From Rhizobium lentis (lineage in GTDB: Bacteria > Pseudomonadota > Alphaproteobacteria > Rhizobiales > Rhizobiaceae), in NCBI RefSeq assembly GCF_014200175.1, contig NZ_JACHBD010000019.1, positions 1 to 64,000 on the forward strand: a stretch of DNA of 64,000 nt. The letters are read 5' to 3'. Of the stretch, positions 1-8,084 are shown piece after piece. How positions within the stretch are numbered: the stretch's first letter is position 1; every line of letters begins with the position of its first letter. The notes beneath the pieces are model-generated. The model saw only the letters and a program-made list of their open reading frames with translations. It was not told where the DNA came from and made no database searches. Made by a program: the position numbers and the translations under genes.

Positions 1-261
1 GCTAAAACCAAGCCAACGTCCCCCCGGCAATCCCGGCCAGATGAGCCTCCAATGGTGACAAAATTTAAACCGGACAGCAGTGGCTCAAGGCCGAGGATGA
101 CGGAGGATGAGGTTGCGTTCCGACAAACTCACCGTTGGCGGGTTGGGCGCTTCTTCGGAGAGGCACCCCGAATATCTCGGTCAATTTCTGTTATAGAGCC
201 GGTAAAGGCCGACCATGACGTAAGGAGGAGTTGGCCAACTTCTATCGGCAGTCCACCCCGC
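1..261. other. No gene recognised at left edge
   Basis: The stretch before the phosphoesterase stop codon contains no frame with convincing codon use or a start with a ribosome binding site. An open frame on the plus strand runs from here deep into the phosphoesterase gene but is its antisense shadow. It may be the far end of an intergenic region whose neighbour lies outside the window. Confidence 0.5.
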
Positions 262-1107
262 CTAATAAACCAGCGTCCGACTCTCTTCCCGGCCGAAGCC
301 GCGGATTTCGAGACGATCGGGGTAGACTTCGACGATCGCGAAGGCGTTTTCCCTTTCGGTGTCGACCACGCCCTTGAAATTGACGAAGTGACAGGCGCCG
401 GCCATGCCGTAATTGCCGACGTGGTCGTGACCGTTGAGGTAGGCGACGACGTTGTCGTGCGAGGCGAGCAGCGCGACGATGCGCTCGCTATCCCACATGC
501 CATGTTCACTGGGCGGATGCACGGGATAGTGATTCATGACGATCACCTTTTCGCCCGCCTCGCTCGCTAGCGCGATTTCATCGGCCAGCCAGGCGAACTG
601 CGCGTCGCTCAGCGCGGCATTCCAGCGATGCGCATTCCTGGCGCCGTTCTCCTCCAGTTCGGCCAGCATTTCAGCAGCAAGGGCGCGATTTGGATGGCCT
701 TCGGGCGGCGCGAAGGTGCTGACTTCATTGCCGTCGAGCACGATGAAGCGCCAGCCGTGGCGGGAGAAACTGTAATAGGGCGACGGCATGCCGAGACGTG
801 TGGCGACTTCGGACAGATGCCCCGCTGAGACGGATAAATCGTGGTTGCCGAGCAGGAAGAGCGCCTCGTGCCTAAGCTTCTCATAGACCGGCAGGATATC
901 GTCGAAGCTTGAAAAGCTGCGGTCGATGACATCGCCGAGCGTCATGACGAAGCTCAAATCTTCGCCGTTGAAGATCTCGATCGCCTCGGCGACCTTGGCG
1001 AGGCTGTTGGCGTAGTAGCGGTTCATGGCCGCATGCGCAGGGATGGCCGCATATTGCGGATCGGCGATGATGCCGAAGCGGAACAGGGGAAGGGCGGACG
1101 AGGACAT
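262..1107 (-). CDS. Metallophosphoesterase, ADP-ribose/CDP-alcohol diphosphatase-like
   Basis: 281-aa calcineurin-like phosphoesterase. The binuclear metal site is visible in order: D16 (IADPQY), GDVID at 58-62, GNHD at 87-90, NHYPVH near 193 and GHDH near 227. The C-terminal part (HFVNFKGVVDTE, then FAIVEVYPDRLEIRG) strongly resembles the eukaryotic Mn-dependent ADP-ribose/CDP-alcohol diphosphatase family, so the likely reaction is hydrolysis of a nucleotide-diphosphate-linked substrate in the cytoplasm. There is no signal peptide. The substrate is inferred from family resemblance only; a general phosphodiesterase is the alternative. It is monocistronic, with sodB upstream on the same strand. 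Confidence 0.85.
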   Translation of the reverse strand: MSSSALPLFRFGIIADPQYAAIPAHAAMNRYYANSLAKVAEAIEIFNGEDLSFVMTLGDVIDRSFSSFDDILPVYEKLRHEALFLLGNHDLSVSAGHLSEVATRLGMPSPYYSFSRHGWRFIVLDGNEVSTFAPPEGHPNRALAAEMLAELEENGARNAHRWNAALSDAQFAWLADEIALASEAGEKVIVMNHYPVHPPSEHGMWDSERIVALLASHDNVVAYLNGHDHVGNYGMAGACHFVNFKGVVDTERENAFAIVEVYPDRLEIRGFGREESRTLVY

Positions 1108-1243
1108 GGGGCGTGATTAGGTTCGGCCGGTAACAAGGATGTGACGACGGATGCGAAAACGAACACCCGGCGTTCGGGAGAACGCCGGGTGCAAGATCAA
1201 CGAGGCCGAGACATCGCCGCGGAAGGCGGCAAGTCGGTGCCGC

Positions 1244-1846
1244 TTACTTCGTGGCTTCTTCGTAGCGTTCCAGGACGTAGTCCCAGTTGATCAGGCTGTC
1301 GATGAAGGCTTCGAGATATTTGGGGCGGGCGTTGCGATAGTCGATGTAATAGGAGTGTTCCCAGACGTCGACGCCGAGGATCGGGGTGGCGCCGTGGACG
1401 AGCGGGTTTTCGCCGTTCGGGGTCTTGGAGATTTCGAGCTTGCCGTTCTTGACGGAAACCCAGGCCCAGCCGGAGCCGAACTGGGTGGCGCCGGCATTGG
1501 CGAAATCGGCCTTGAACTTGTCGTAGCCGCCGAGATCGGAGGCGAAAGCCGCTTCCAGCTTGCCCGGGAGCTTGTTGCCGCCGCCGCCCTTCTTCATCCA
1601 CTTCCAGAAATGGATGTGGTTGTAGTGCTGGGCGGCGTTGTTGAAGAGGCCGGCATTGGTGCCGAAGGACTTCTTCACGACCTCTTCGAGCGAGAGATCG
1701 GCAAGGCCGGCTTCGGCGGCGAGCTTGTTGCCGTTGTCGACATAAGCCTTGTGGTGCTTATCGTGGTGAAACTCCAGCGTTTCCTTCGACATGAAGGGGG
1801 CAAGGGCTTCGTAATCATACGGAAGTTCAGGCAATTCGAAAGCCAT
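1244..1846 (-). CDS. sodB: Superoxide dismutase (Fe/Mn family)
   Basis: 200-aa Fe/Mn superoxide dismutase that converts superoxide to oxygen and hydrogen peroxide in the cytoplasm. Metal ligands sit in the usual places: His in FHHDKHHKAYV near 26, His in QHYNHIHFW near 76, and Asp/His in DVWEHSYYIDYRNARPKYL near 160. The Gln in NNAAQHYNH is the position typical of iron or cambialistic enzymes. I start at the ATG before AFELPELPYD because it has an AGAGGAGA ribosome site and matches the family N-terminus; an upstream in-frame ATG would add 11 unlikely residues. Length is normal for the family. Confidence 0.95.
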   Translation of the reverse strand: MAFELPELPYDYEALAPFMSKETLEFHHDKHHKAYVDNGNKLAAEAGLADLSLEEVVKKSFGTNAGLFNNAAQHYNHIHFWKWMKKGGGGNKLPGKLEAAFASDLGGYDKFKADFANAGATQFGSGWAWVSVKNGKLEISKTPNGENPLVHGATPILGVDVWEHSYYIDYRNARPKYLEAFIDSLINWDYVLERYEEATK

Positions 1847-2058
1847 GTCAGATCTCCTCTTGGCAATAGATTGCGTCATCGGCAGGTGAGGCGGAACATA
1901 GGAGGGGAACGGGGGAGAGGCAACCGGCGAAATATCAAAAAACGACCGGCCGGAGGAAAATTTGCCTCAGTTTCAGAGCTGACATCGCACGCGCAAATCG
2001 CCTGACATACCCGCCCGGAAACCGCCTCGAGCGCAATGCTCAACAAGGGAGATCCGAT

Positions 2059-2385
2059 ATGAACAGGAATATAATCCAGCTTCCGGCCGCAGCCGCGCTT
2101 GCTTGTCTCGCCGGCGCGGCCCATGCCTCCTCCGACGAGGCCTGGCAGCAGTTCGCGGCCGATGTGGAGGCCAAATGCAGGAAGGCGGCAGTCGCGCTCG
2201 AGAAGCCTGCCGTCAGCGTCGATCCTTTCGGCAGCGCCCATTACGGGCTCGCTTTGGTGACGGGAAAGCCGAAAGGCGCCAAGGGGCTTGTCGCCCAGAT
2301 CTGCGTCTATGACAAGCAGGAGAAGTCAGTCGAGATCGGTAGTGCGATGGATGTCAAGAAGCTTGGATTGGCGCCGGCCAAATAG
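2059..2385 (+). CDS. Small secreted protein, unknown function
   Basis: 108-aa protein with an N-terminal signal peptide (hydrophobic AAAALACLAGA, probable cleavage after AHA near residue 23), so it is likely periplasmic. The mature part has two cysteines (near 40 and 78) that could form a disulphide. An AAGGGAGA ribosome site lies just upstream of the start. I recognise no domain. It is divergent from sodB and followed by about 190 bp without a gene before the methyltransferase. Confidence 0.75.
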   Translation: MNRNIIQLPAAAALACLAGAAHASSDEAWQQFAADVEAKCRKAAVALEKPAVSVDPFGSAHYGLALVTGKPKGAKGLVAQICVYDKQEKSVEIGSAMDVKKLGLAPAK

Positions 2386-2579
2386 CCGGCCGCCGTCACG
2401 ATTTGCGACTCCAGTTGCATCCGGGCGGAACCCAAGACCACCCTTAGGAGTTGACGTTCCGGGTTTTTAGAGCGCCGCGCGTCTGTGAGAGGCGCCGAGG
2501 CGCTCAATGTTTGTGATAAATGCATGATCCTTTTATAAAAATGATTCCGATTCTTGGGGGTGTGGCAGGAGGCATAGGC

Positions 2580-3233
2580 ATGTCGGAACTTCGCAACCGG
2601 GCGGAAGATCAGCAGAAAATCTATCAGCGCTGGGCGCCGATCTATGACCGCGTCTACCGCGGCATCCTGCGCGACGGCCACCGCAAGCTTGCCGCCCTTG
2701 CCGCTGCGGCCGGCACCGACATTTTGGAAATCGGCGTTGGCACCGGCCTGACGCTCGCCCACTATCCCAGCCGCTGCCGGGTGACGGGCATCGACATTTC
2801 CGAACATATGATTGCGCGGGCGCGCGAAAAGGTGCGCAGCGAAAACCTGCGGCATGTGCAGGCACTCGAAGTGATGGACGCGCATGCGCTGGGCTTTGCC
2901 GACCAGTCCTTCGACGTCGTTTGCCTGCCTTTCGTCATCACGCTCATCCCCGATCCCGAGCGGGCGCTCGACGAGTGCGCCCGGGTGCTGCGGCCGGGCG
3001 GTGAGATCATCCTGGCCAGCAAGCTCGGCGACGGCGCCGGCCTGCAGGGCGCGATCGAGGCGGCGGTGGCGCCGCTGGTGCGTCACATCGGCTGGTCCTC
3101 CGCCTTCCGCATCAACCGCATCCTCGCCTGGGCCGAGCGTCGCGGCGACTTTTCCGCGAACGATATTTTGCCGGTCTTTCCAAACGGCTTTTTCAAGATC
3201 GTCCGGCTGAAGCAGCGCGGACTTTCGGCCTGA
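2580..3233 (+). CDS. pmtA: Phosphatidylethanolamine N-methyltransferase, Rhodobacter-type PmtA
   Basis: About 217-aa class I SAM methyltransferase. It has ILEIGVGTGLTL (motif I), GIDISEHMI (post-I acidic) and FDVVCLPFVITLIPDP (motif III), followed by VLRPGGEI. The opening YQRWAPIYDRVYRG and the order of motifs match the Rhodobacter-type enzyme that methylates phosphatidylethanolamine towards phosphatidylcholine. I chose the ATG at 2580 because GCAGGAGG precedes it at good spacing; the in-frame ATG at 2520 lacks a ribosome site and would add a non-family N-terminus. Rhizobia often carry several Pmt enzymes, so the exact substrate preference is inferred. Confidence 0.85.
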   Translation: MSELRNRAEDQQKIYQRWAPIYDRVYRGILRDGHRKLAALAAAAGTDILEIGVGTGLTLAHYPSRCRVTGIDISEHMIARAREKVRSENLRHVQALEVMDAHALGFADQSFDVVCLPFVITLIPDPERALDECARVLRPGGEIILASKLGDGAGLQGAIEAAVAPLVRHIGWSSAFRINRILAWAERRGDFSANDILPVFPNGFFKIVRLKQRGLSA

Positions 3234-3292
3234 GGTCAAAAGTTTCTCACGCGTCGCCGATTCTGATGCTACTGTTCGCCTGAGGGGACTGC

Positions 3293-4024
3293 ATGACATC
3301 GGATATCTTCTTTTTCATCGCCGTCGGCTTCTGTGCGCAGATCGTCGACGGTGCGCTCGGCATGGCGTTCGGCGTACTGTCGACGACGAGCCTTCTCGCC
3401 TTCGGCCTGCCTGCTGCCAATGCCAGCGCCATGACGCATGTGACGGAAATGTTCACGACGGCCGCTTCCGGCCTGTCGCATGCCTATCACCGCAATGTCG
3501 ACTGGCGGCTGGTGGCGCGGCTGGCGCCTGCTGGCATGATCGGCGGCGCGATCGGCGCCTATCTGCTGGCCAATATCAACGGCAAGGTGATCGAGCCCTT
3601 CGTGTCGGCCTATCTGATGGCGATCGGCCTGCTGATACTCTACAAGGCCTTTCGCCCGCCAACCAGGCGTGAAGTGCGCGACTGGGCGGTGCCGCCTGTC
3701 GGGTTTTGCGGCGGCATGCTCGATGCGATCGGCGGCGGCGGATGGGGACCAGTCGTCACCAGCACGCTCGTCGGGCGCGGCCATGATTTGAAACGGGTGA
3801 TCGGCTCGACCAATTTCACCGAATTTGCGGTAACGCTGACGATTTCGCTGACCTTCATCCTGACGCTCGGTTGGTCGGAGCTCAATTCGGCGATCGGCCT
3901 GATCATCGGCGGCGTCGTCGCCGCCCCTTTCGGCGCGATCCTGGTCAAGCGGCTGCCGGTGCGGGCCCTGATGGTGGCGGTCTCCATGGTGATCATCACA
4001 ACATCGGCCATGCGGATCTTCTAA
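3293..4024 (+). CDS. TauE/SafE family membrane protein (sulfite/anion exporter-like)
   Basis: 243-aa integral membrane protein with about seven to eight hydrophobic segments arranged as two halves. Each half starts with a glycine-rich loop (IVDGALGMAFG near 17, GGMLDAIGGGGWGP near 140), the hallmark of the TauE/SafE family (formerly DUF81). Family members export or import small sulfur-containing or organic anions; the substrate here is unknown. A GAGGGGA ribosome site precedes the start. It follows the PmtA-like gene by 59 bp on the same strand and may be cotranscribed. Confidence 0.85.
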   Translation: MTSDIFFFIAVGFCAQIVDGALGMAFGVLSTTSLLAFGLPAANASAMTHVTEMFTTAASGLSHAYHRNVDWRLVARLAPAGMIGGAIGAYLLANINGKVIEPFVSAYLMAIGLLILYKAFRPPTRREVRDWAVPPVGFCGGMLDAIGGGGWGPVVTSTLVGRGHDLKRVIGSTNFTEFAVTLTISLTFILTLGWSELNSAIGLIIGGVVAAPFGAILVKRLPVRALMVAVSMVIITTSAMRIF

Positions 4025-4035
4025 CTGCGCCGAGC

Positions 4036-4377
4036 CTACAGATTCCGGCCGAAATAGACCTCCACCGAGGCGATCTTACCGCCGCGGAAACGCAGGCTCT
4101 CCATATTGTGGAAGCTTGTGCCGTCCAGTTTTTCGACGCGGTAGCGAACAGCCGCCTCATCGCCATCGACCGCCAGGAACTCGATGTCGATACGGCGGAA
4201 CAACGGCTCCTTCGGCCAGCAGCGCTCGAAATAGGCAGCCCGGTCGATATGGTCGTCACGCGGACTGGAAAATGTGAAATCCTCCGTCAGCATGGTGCCG
4301 ACTTTATCCTTGCGGTCTTCGAGATAGGCGGCGTAGAGATCACGGACGGTCTGCTGCCTCGTGCGCATATCGTTCAT
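4036..4377 (-). CDS. SnoaL-like / NTF2-fold protein
   Basis: 113-aa protein of the nuclear transport factor 2 fold: a helix-rich start (TVRDLYAAYLEDRKDKVGTMLTEDFTF) followed by beta strands ending FRGGKIASVEVYFGRNL. Such SnoaL-like proteins are cytoplasmic and have varied or unknown roles (small-molecule isomerases, hydrolases, stress proteins). The start has an excellent ACGGAGGA ribosome site. It converges on the TauE gene 11 bp away and is divergent from the MFS transporter. No specific function can be assigned. Confidence 0.85.
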   Translation of the reverse strand: MNDMRTRQQTVRDLYAAYLEDRKDKVGTMLTEDFTFSSPRDDHIDRAAYFERCWPKEPLFRRIDIEFLAVDGDEAAVRYRVEKLDGTSFHNMESLRFRGGKIASVEVYFGRNL

Positions 4378-4496
4378 GGCAAGATCCTCCGTTAACCGGT
4401 TGCATCACGCAATCGGCTCTAGCACATTTACCCTAGATGATCCAGTTTCGGCGCAATTGCGCCCCGTGGTCGACACCTAGGCAGGGAATGACCGAT

Positions 4497-5762
4497 ATGA
4501 AAATGGATGCGGCGAGCGTTAAGGCAGGCTCGATCTACTGGAAGCGCAACCTTGCGATCTCGCTGATCGGCTCCTTCACGACGATCGTGGCAATGACGCT
4601 GCTACTTCCCTTCTTGCCACTCTACGTCGAGGAACTCGGCGTCAGCGACCATGCGGCAATCGTGCAATGGTCCGGCATTGCCTACGGCGCCACCTTCCTG
4701 GCTGCCGCTCTCGTCGCGCCCCTCTGGGGACGGCTCGGCGACATCTACGGCCGCAAGCTGATGCTGGTGCGTGCCAGCCTCGGCATGACGCTGGCGATCT
4801 CGCTGATGGGCCTGGCCGGCAATGTCTGGCAGTTGGTGGCGCTGCGGCTCTTCGTTGGGCTTGCGGGCGGCTACTCCTCCGGCTCGATGGTGCTGGTGGC
4901 GACGCAGACGCCGAAGGATCGCTCGGCCTGGGCTCTCGGCGTGCTCTCCTCCGGCATCATGGCCGGCAATCTCGTCGGGCCGCTCCTTGGCGGAGTGCTG
5001 CCGCCGATCATCGGCATCCGCGGCACGTTTCTCGCCGCCGGCGGCATGATCTTCCTCGCCTTTCTCGCCACGACCCTGCTGATCAAGGAGGAAAAATCGC
5101 AGGCCCGCAAACAGGCGGCCAAGGCGAGCGGCGGTTGGAAATCCATCGCCGACAAGCGGCCTGTGATCGCCATGCTGGCAACCGGCATGCTTCTGATGCT
5201 CGCCAATATGTCGATCGAGCCGATCATCACCGTCTATGTCGCGCAGATCGTGCCCATCGCAACGCAGGTGACGATGATCTCGGGCCTCGTCATGTCGGCG
5301 GCCGCCCTCGGCAGCATACTTTCCGCCTCCTGGCTCGGCAGGTTGGCCGACAGGATCGGCCATTGGTCGGTCATTGCGGGCGCGCTCGCCGCCGCCGGGC
5401 TGCTTCTGGTCCCACAGGCCTTCGTCACCAGTTCCTGGCAGCTGATCATCCTGCGCTTCCTGATGGGGGCTGCCCTTGGCGGGCTGCTGCCCTGCATCGC
5501 CGCCGTCATCCGCCACAGCGTGCCGGACAGTGCGGCCGGCAGCATTCTTGGCCTCTCCGTCTCCTCGCAATATGTCGGCCAGGTGGCCGGCCCCGTCCTT
5601 GGCGGCTTCGTCGGCGGGCACATCGGCATGCGGGCGGTTTTCCTTGGCACCTCGGTGCTGCTCCTTGCCGGTGCCGCCTACGCCTGGATGGTGCGCCCTG
5701 GAACGATTGACGCCGGGTCGAGATCAGCGCCGGGCGCTGCCGCAGATCAGCTCGACGCCTGA
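4497..5762 (+). CDS. MFS drug efflux transporter (DHA1-like, 12 TM)
   Basis: About 421-aa major facilitator. Twelve hydrophobic segments are visible, with the MFS signature between TM2 and TM3 (GRLGDIYGRKLMLV) and a repeat of it in the second half (GRLADRIGHWSVI). It resembles proton-driven multidrug exporters of the inner membrane. The start at 4497 is placed after CAGGGA at normal spacing; earlier in-frame starts would lack a ribosome site. Its last 39 bases overlap, tail to tail, with the 3' end of the TetR-family gene on the other strand, so that regulator may also influence it. The substrate is unknown. Confidence 0.88.
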   Translation: MKMDAASVKAGSIYWKRNLAISLIGSFTTIVAMTLLLPFLPLYVEELGVSDHAAIVQWSGIAYGATFLAAALVAPLWGRLGDIYGRKLMLVRASLGMTLAISLMGLAGNVWQLVALRLFVGLAGGYSSGSMVLVATQTPKDRSAWALGVLSSGIMAGNLVGPLLGGVLPPIIGIRGTFLAAGGMIFLAFLATTLLIKEEKSQARKQAAKASGGWKSIADKRPVIAMLATGMLLMLANMSIEPIITVYVAQIVPIATQVTMISGLVMSAAALGSILSASWLGRLADRIGHWSVIAGALAAAGLLLVPQAFVTSSWQLIILRFLMGAALGGLLPCIAAVIRHSVPDSAAGSILGLSVSSQYVGQVAGPVLGGFVGGHIGMRAVFLGTSVLLLAGAAYAWMVRPGTIDAGSRSAPGAAADQLDA

Positions 5763-6341
5763 GCGGGCGATCGCCTCGAGCATCTCTCGGCTGTCGCCGG
5801 CGCGGGCGCGCACCGCGAGCGAATGCATGACGGCGGAAGCAAGCCTTGCCAGCATTTGCGGATCGGTTTCCGCGGGAAGTTCACCCCTTTCCACGGCAAG
5901 GCGCATGCGCTTTTCGATTTCGCCGTCGAAATCGCTGAGGCTGCGGCCGAGCACCTCGCGAACCCGTTCACGCTCGACCGCTTCGACGGTCGCCGTGCCG
6001 ATCAGCAGACAACCGCGGGCGGCGGTTTCGCCATGCAAATAGATATCCAACGCACCGGCGTAGACGCGGGCGAGATTATCGCGCAGCGGCAGTGACGGAT
6101 CGAGCGCCTGGGCCAGCGTATCCATGCCGTCCTGCCGATAACCCTCCAAAGTATCGAGATAGAGATCCTCCTTGTCGCCGAAGGCGCCGTAGAGGCTCGG
6201 GCGGTTGAGGTTCGTCGCCGCGCTGAGATTGTCGAGCGAGGCGGCGGCAAAACCTCTGTCCCAGAAGACGTCCCGCGCCTTGGCGAGCGTTGCCTTGGCG
6301 TCGAAGGCCCTGGGGCGGCCACGCTTCTTCTCATTCTTCAT
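5724..6341 (-). CDS. TetR family transcriptional regulator
   Basis: About 205-aa repressor. The N-terminal helix-turn-helix domain (RGRPRAFDAKATLAKARDVF, then NLNRPSLYGAFGDKEDLY) is followed by a ligand-binding helical domain. Two in-frame ATGs exist (6359 and 6341). The later one is preferred because the first lies inside the inverted-repeat operator described next. It is divergent from a glutathione transferase gene and overlaps the end of the MFS gene, so it probably represses the transferase and itself, with release by an electrophile or drug. That target and inducer are inference. Confidence 0.88.
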   Translation of the reverse strand: MKNEKKRGRPRAFDAKATLAKARDVFWDRGFAAASLDNLSAATNLNRPSLYGAFGDKEDLYLDTLEGYRQDGMDTLAQALDPSLPLRDNLARVYAGALDIYLHGETAARGCLLIGTATVEAVERERVREVLGRSLSDFDGEIEKRMRLAVERGELPAETDPQMLARLASAVMHSLAVRARAGDSREMLEAIARSGVELICGSARR

Positions 6342-6342
6342 A

Positions 6343-6401
6343 TTTGTACTGCTTCGCATTAAATTTCTTGACGAAGGCTATTTTATGCGAAACAGTACAG
6401 A
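6343..6401. promoter_or_regulatory. Inverted-repeat operator between tetR-like gene and GST
   Basis: Two 17-bp arms, 6343-6359 and 6385-6401, are inverted copies matching at 15 of 17 positions, separated by 25 bp. Each arm contains TGTACTG followed by TTCGCAT. They occupy the divergent promoter region of the TetR-type regulator and the GST, the expected place for its binding sites. A TTGACG (6368-6373) lies between the arms as a possible -35 element. Binding by the adjacent regulator is inferred. Confidence 0.6.
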
Positions 6402-6457
6402 TGTTCAATGATATCGAACAGGCGGCGCCGACCGCCTGCATGAGAGAGGAAATCGCC

Positions 6458-7141
6458 ATGAAACTCTATATGAACGCCGCTGCCTGCTCGCTTTCACCGC
6501 ACATCGTCTGCCGGGAGCTGGGGCTTGATATCGAGCTCGTCGAAGTCGACCGGAAGACCCACCGGACGAGCGACGGCAGGGATTATCTTGCCATCAACGG
6601 CAACGGCTATGTGCCGGCGCTGATGCTCGACGACGGCAAGGTGCTGACCGAAGGCCCGGCGATCGCGCAGTTCCTTGCCGACAGCGTCCCGCAAGGCGCC
6701 GCGATGCTGCCGGAGGTCGGCAACCTCAGACGCAACGAGGTGCAGTCCTATCTGAATTTCATATCCGCAGAACTGCACAAGCCGATGGTGCTGCTGTTCG
6801 AGCCGGCTTATGCCAGCGTGCATGAGCGGATCCGCGCTCAGGTCTCGAAGCGCCTTTCCTGGCTGAGCGGCCGTTTTGCCGGACCCTATCTGACCGGCGA
6901 GGCCTTCACCGTGGCGGACGCCTATCTCTTTGTCTGCCTGAACTGGTCGCCCTGGACGGAGATCAATCTCAAGCAATGGCCGGCGCTGCACGGCTTCATG
7001 GCCCGCGTGGCGGCCCGCCCGAAGGTGCGCGAAGCATTGCGGGCCGAAGATCTCGAGGCCTTCGATGCCGACGGTGTGTATTTTGCGCCGAATGCCTATC
7101 TCGCCTCGTCGGACTGGACGGGCGTGCCGGTGCAGCCTTAA
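6458..7141 (+). CDS. Glutathione S-transferase
   Basis: 227-aa cytosolic GST. The N-terminal thioredoxin-fold half begins MKLYMNAAACSLSPHIV (beta-class-like, with Cys10 as the probable glutathione-interacting residue) and contains VPALMLDDGKVLTEGPAIAQFL, the glutathione-binding motif around 50-70. The C-terminal helical half has the N-capping-box-like FTVADAYLF near 153. The start is fixed by GAGAGGA upstream. Conjugation or reduction of electrophiles fits control by the divergent TetR-like regulator through the operator between them. Confidence 0.9.
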   Translation: MKLYMNAAACSLSPHIVCRELGLDIELVEVDRKTHRTSDGRDYLAINGNGYVPALMLDDGKVLTEGPAIAQFLADSVPQGAAMLPEVGNLRRNEVQSYLNFISAELHKPMVLLFEPAYASVHERIRAQVSKRLSWLSGRFAGPYLTGEAFTVADAYLFVCLNWSPWTEINLKQWPALHGFMARVAARPKVREALRAEDLEAFDADGVYFAPNAYLASSDWTGVPVQP

Positions 7142-7148
7142 ACGCTCC

Positions 7149-7982
7149 TCAGAGCGCGTTGACGGCTACCGGCAGAGCGCGCTTATGGGCGGTGGCGCGA
7201 TAGGCGGCGAGAATACGGCGGCGGGCGATCTCGCCGACCGGCCGGCCTTCGAGAAAATCGTCGATCTCGTCATAGCTGACGCCATAGGCCTCCTCGTCGG
7301 GGCGCAGCGGCCGCTGGTCTTCCAGATCGGCGGTCGGTACCTTGAAGATGAGCTCGTCGGGGGCGCCGAGCCGCTTTGCCAGAAGGCGGACGCGGCGTTT
7401 GTTGAGGCCGGCAAGCGGCAGGATATCGGCGGCACCGTCGCCGAATTTCGTGAAGAAGCCCATGACTGCTTCGGCCGCATGATCGGTGCCGATGACGAGG
7501 GCGCCAAGCGCGCCGGCCAAAGCGAACTGGGCGATCATCCGTTGGCGGGCCTTGATGTTGCCGAGGATGAAATCCTGCCGGCCGGCATCGGCGAAGGCAA
7601 GACCGCCATCCTGAGCGGCGGCCAGCATCGCATCCGTCGCCGCCTTGATGTTGACCACCATCGAGCGGTCGGGACCGATCGTTGCAAGCGCCCTCTCCGC
7701 ATCGGCCTCATCAGCCTGGACTCCGTAGGGAAGACGCACGGCAATGAATTCGGCCGCATGGCCGCCGTCACGCAACTCGCGCACGGCCTTCTGAGCCAGC
7801 AAAGCCGCCGTCAGCGAATCGACGCCGCCGCTGATGCCGAGGACGTAGCCGCGCATGCGCGAGCCGACGAGATAATCCTTGAGGAAAGCGGTTCGCCGTT
7901 CGATCTCTCGCTCAGGATCGATATCGGCGGCGACACCCAGTTCGCGGATGATCTCGCCTTGTTCGTCGAACAGCACGGTCAT
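7149..7982 (-). CDS. nadE: Ammonia-dependent NAD+ synthetase
   Basis: 277-aa enzyme that makes NAD+ from nicotinate adenine dinucleotide, ATP and ammonia. The ATP pyrophosphatase P-loop SGGVDS is at 51-56. Other family segments are VRLPYGVQADEADAERAL near 103, GNIKARQRM near 160, VIGTDHAAEAVMGFFTKFGDGAADILPL near 184 and LRPDEEAYGVSYDEID near 236. It lacks a nitrilase-type glutaminase domain, so it is the short ammonia-using form. A GGAGGAGGAG ribosome site precedes the start. It converges on the GST gene with a 7-bp gap. Confidence 0.93.
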   Translation of the reverse strand: MTVLFDEQGEIIRELGVAADIDPEREIERRTAFLKDYLVGSRMRGYVLGISGGVDSLTAALLAQKAVRELRDGGHAAEFIAVRLPYGVQADEADAERALATIGPDRSMVVNIKAATDAMLAAAQDGGLAFADAGRQDFILGNIKARQRMIAQFALAGALGALVIGTDHAAEAVMGFFTKFGDGAADILPLAGLNKRRVRLLAKRLGAPDELIFKVPTADLEDQRPLRPDEEAYGVSYDEIDDFLEGRPVGEIARRRILAAYRATAHKRALPVAVNAL

Positions 7983-8084
7983 AAGCTCCTCCTCCCCGCT
8001 TACGGAATTCCGGCGCCACTATGGCGAAAAGATGGGGGAAGACGAAGCCGTTTCGGGCAGACCTGCCATGCATGCACCGCACAC

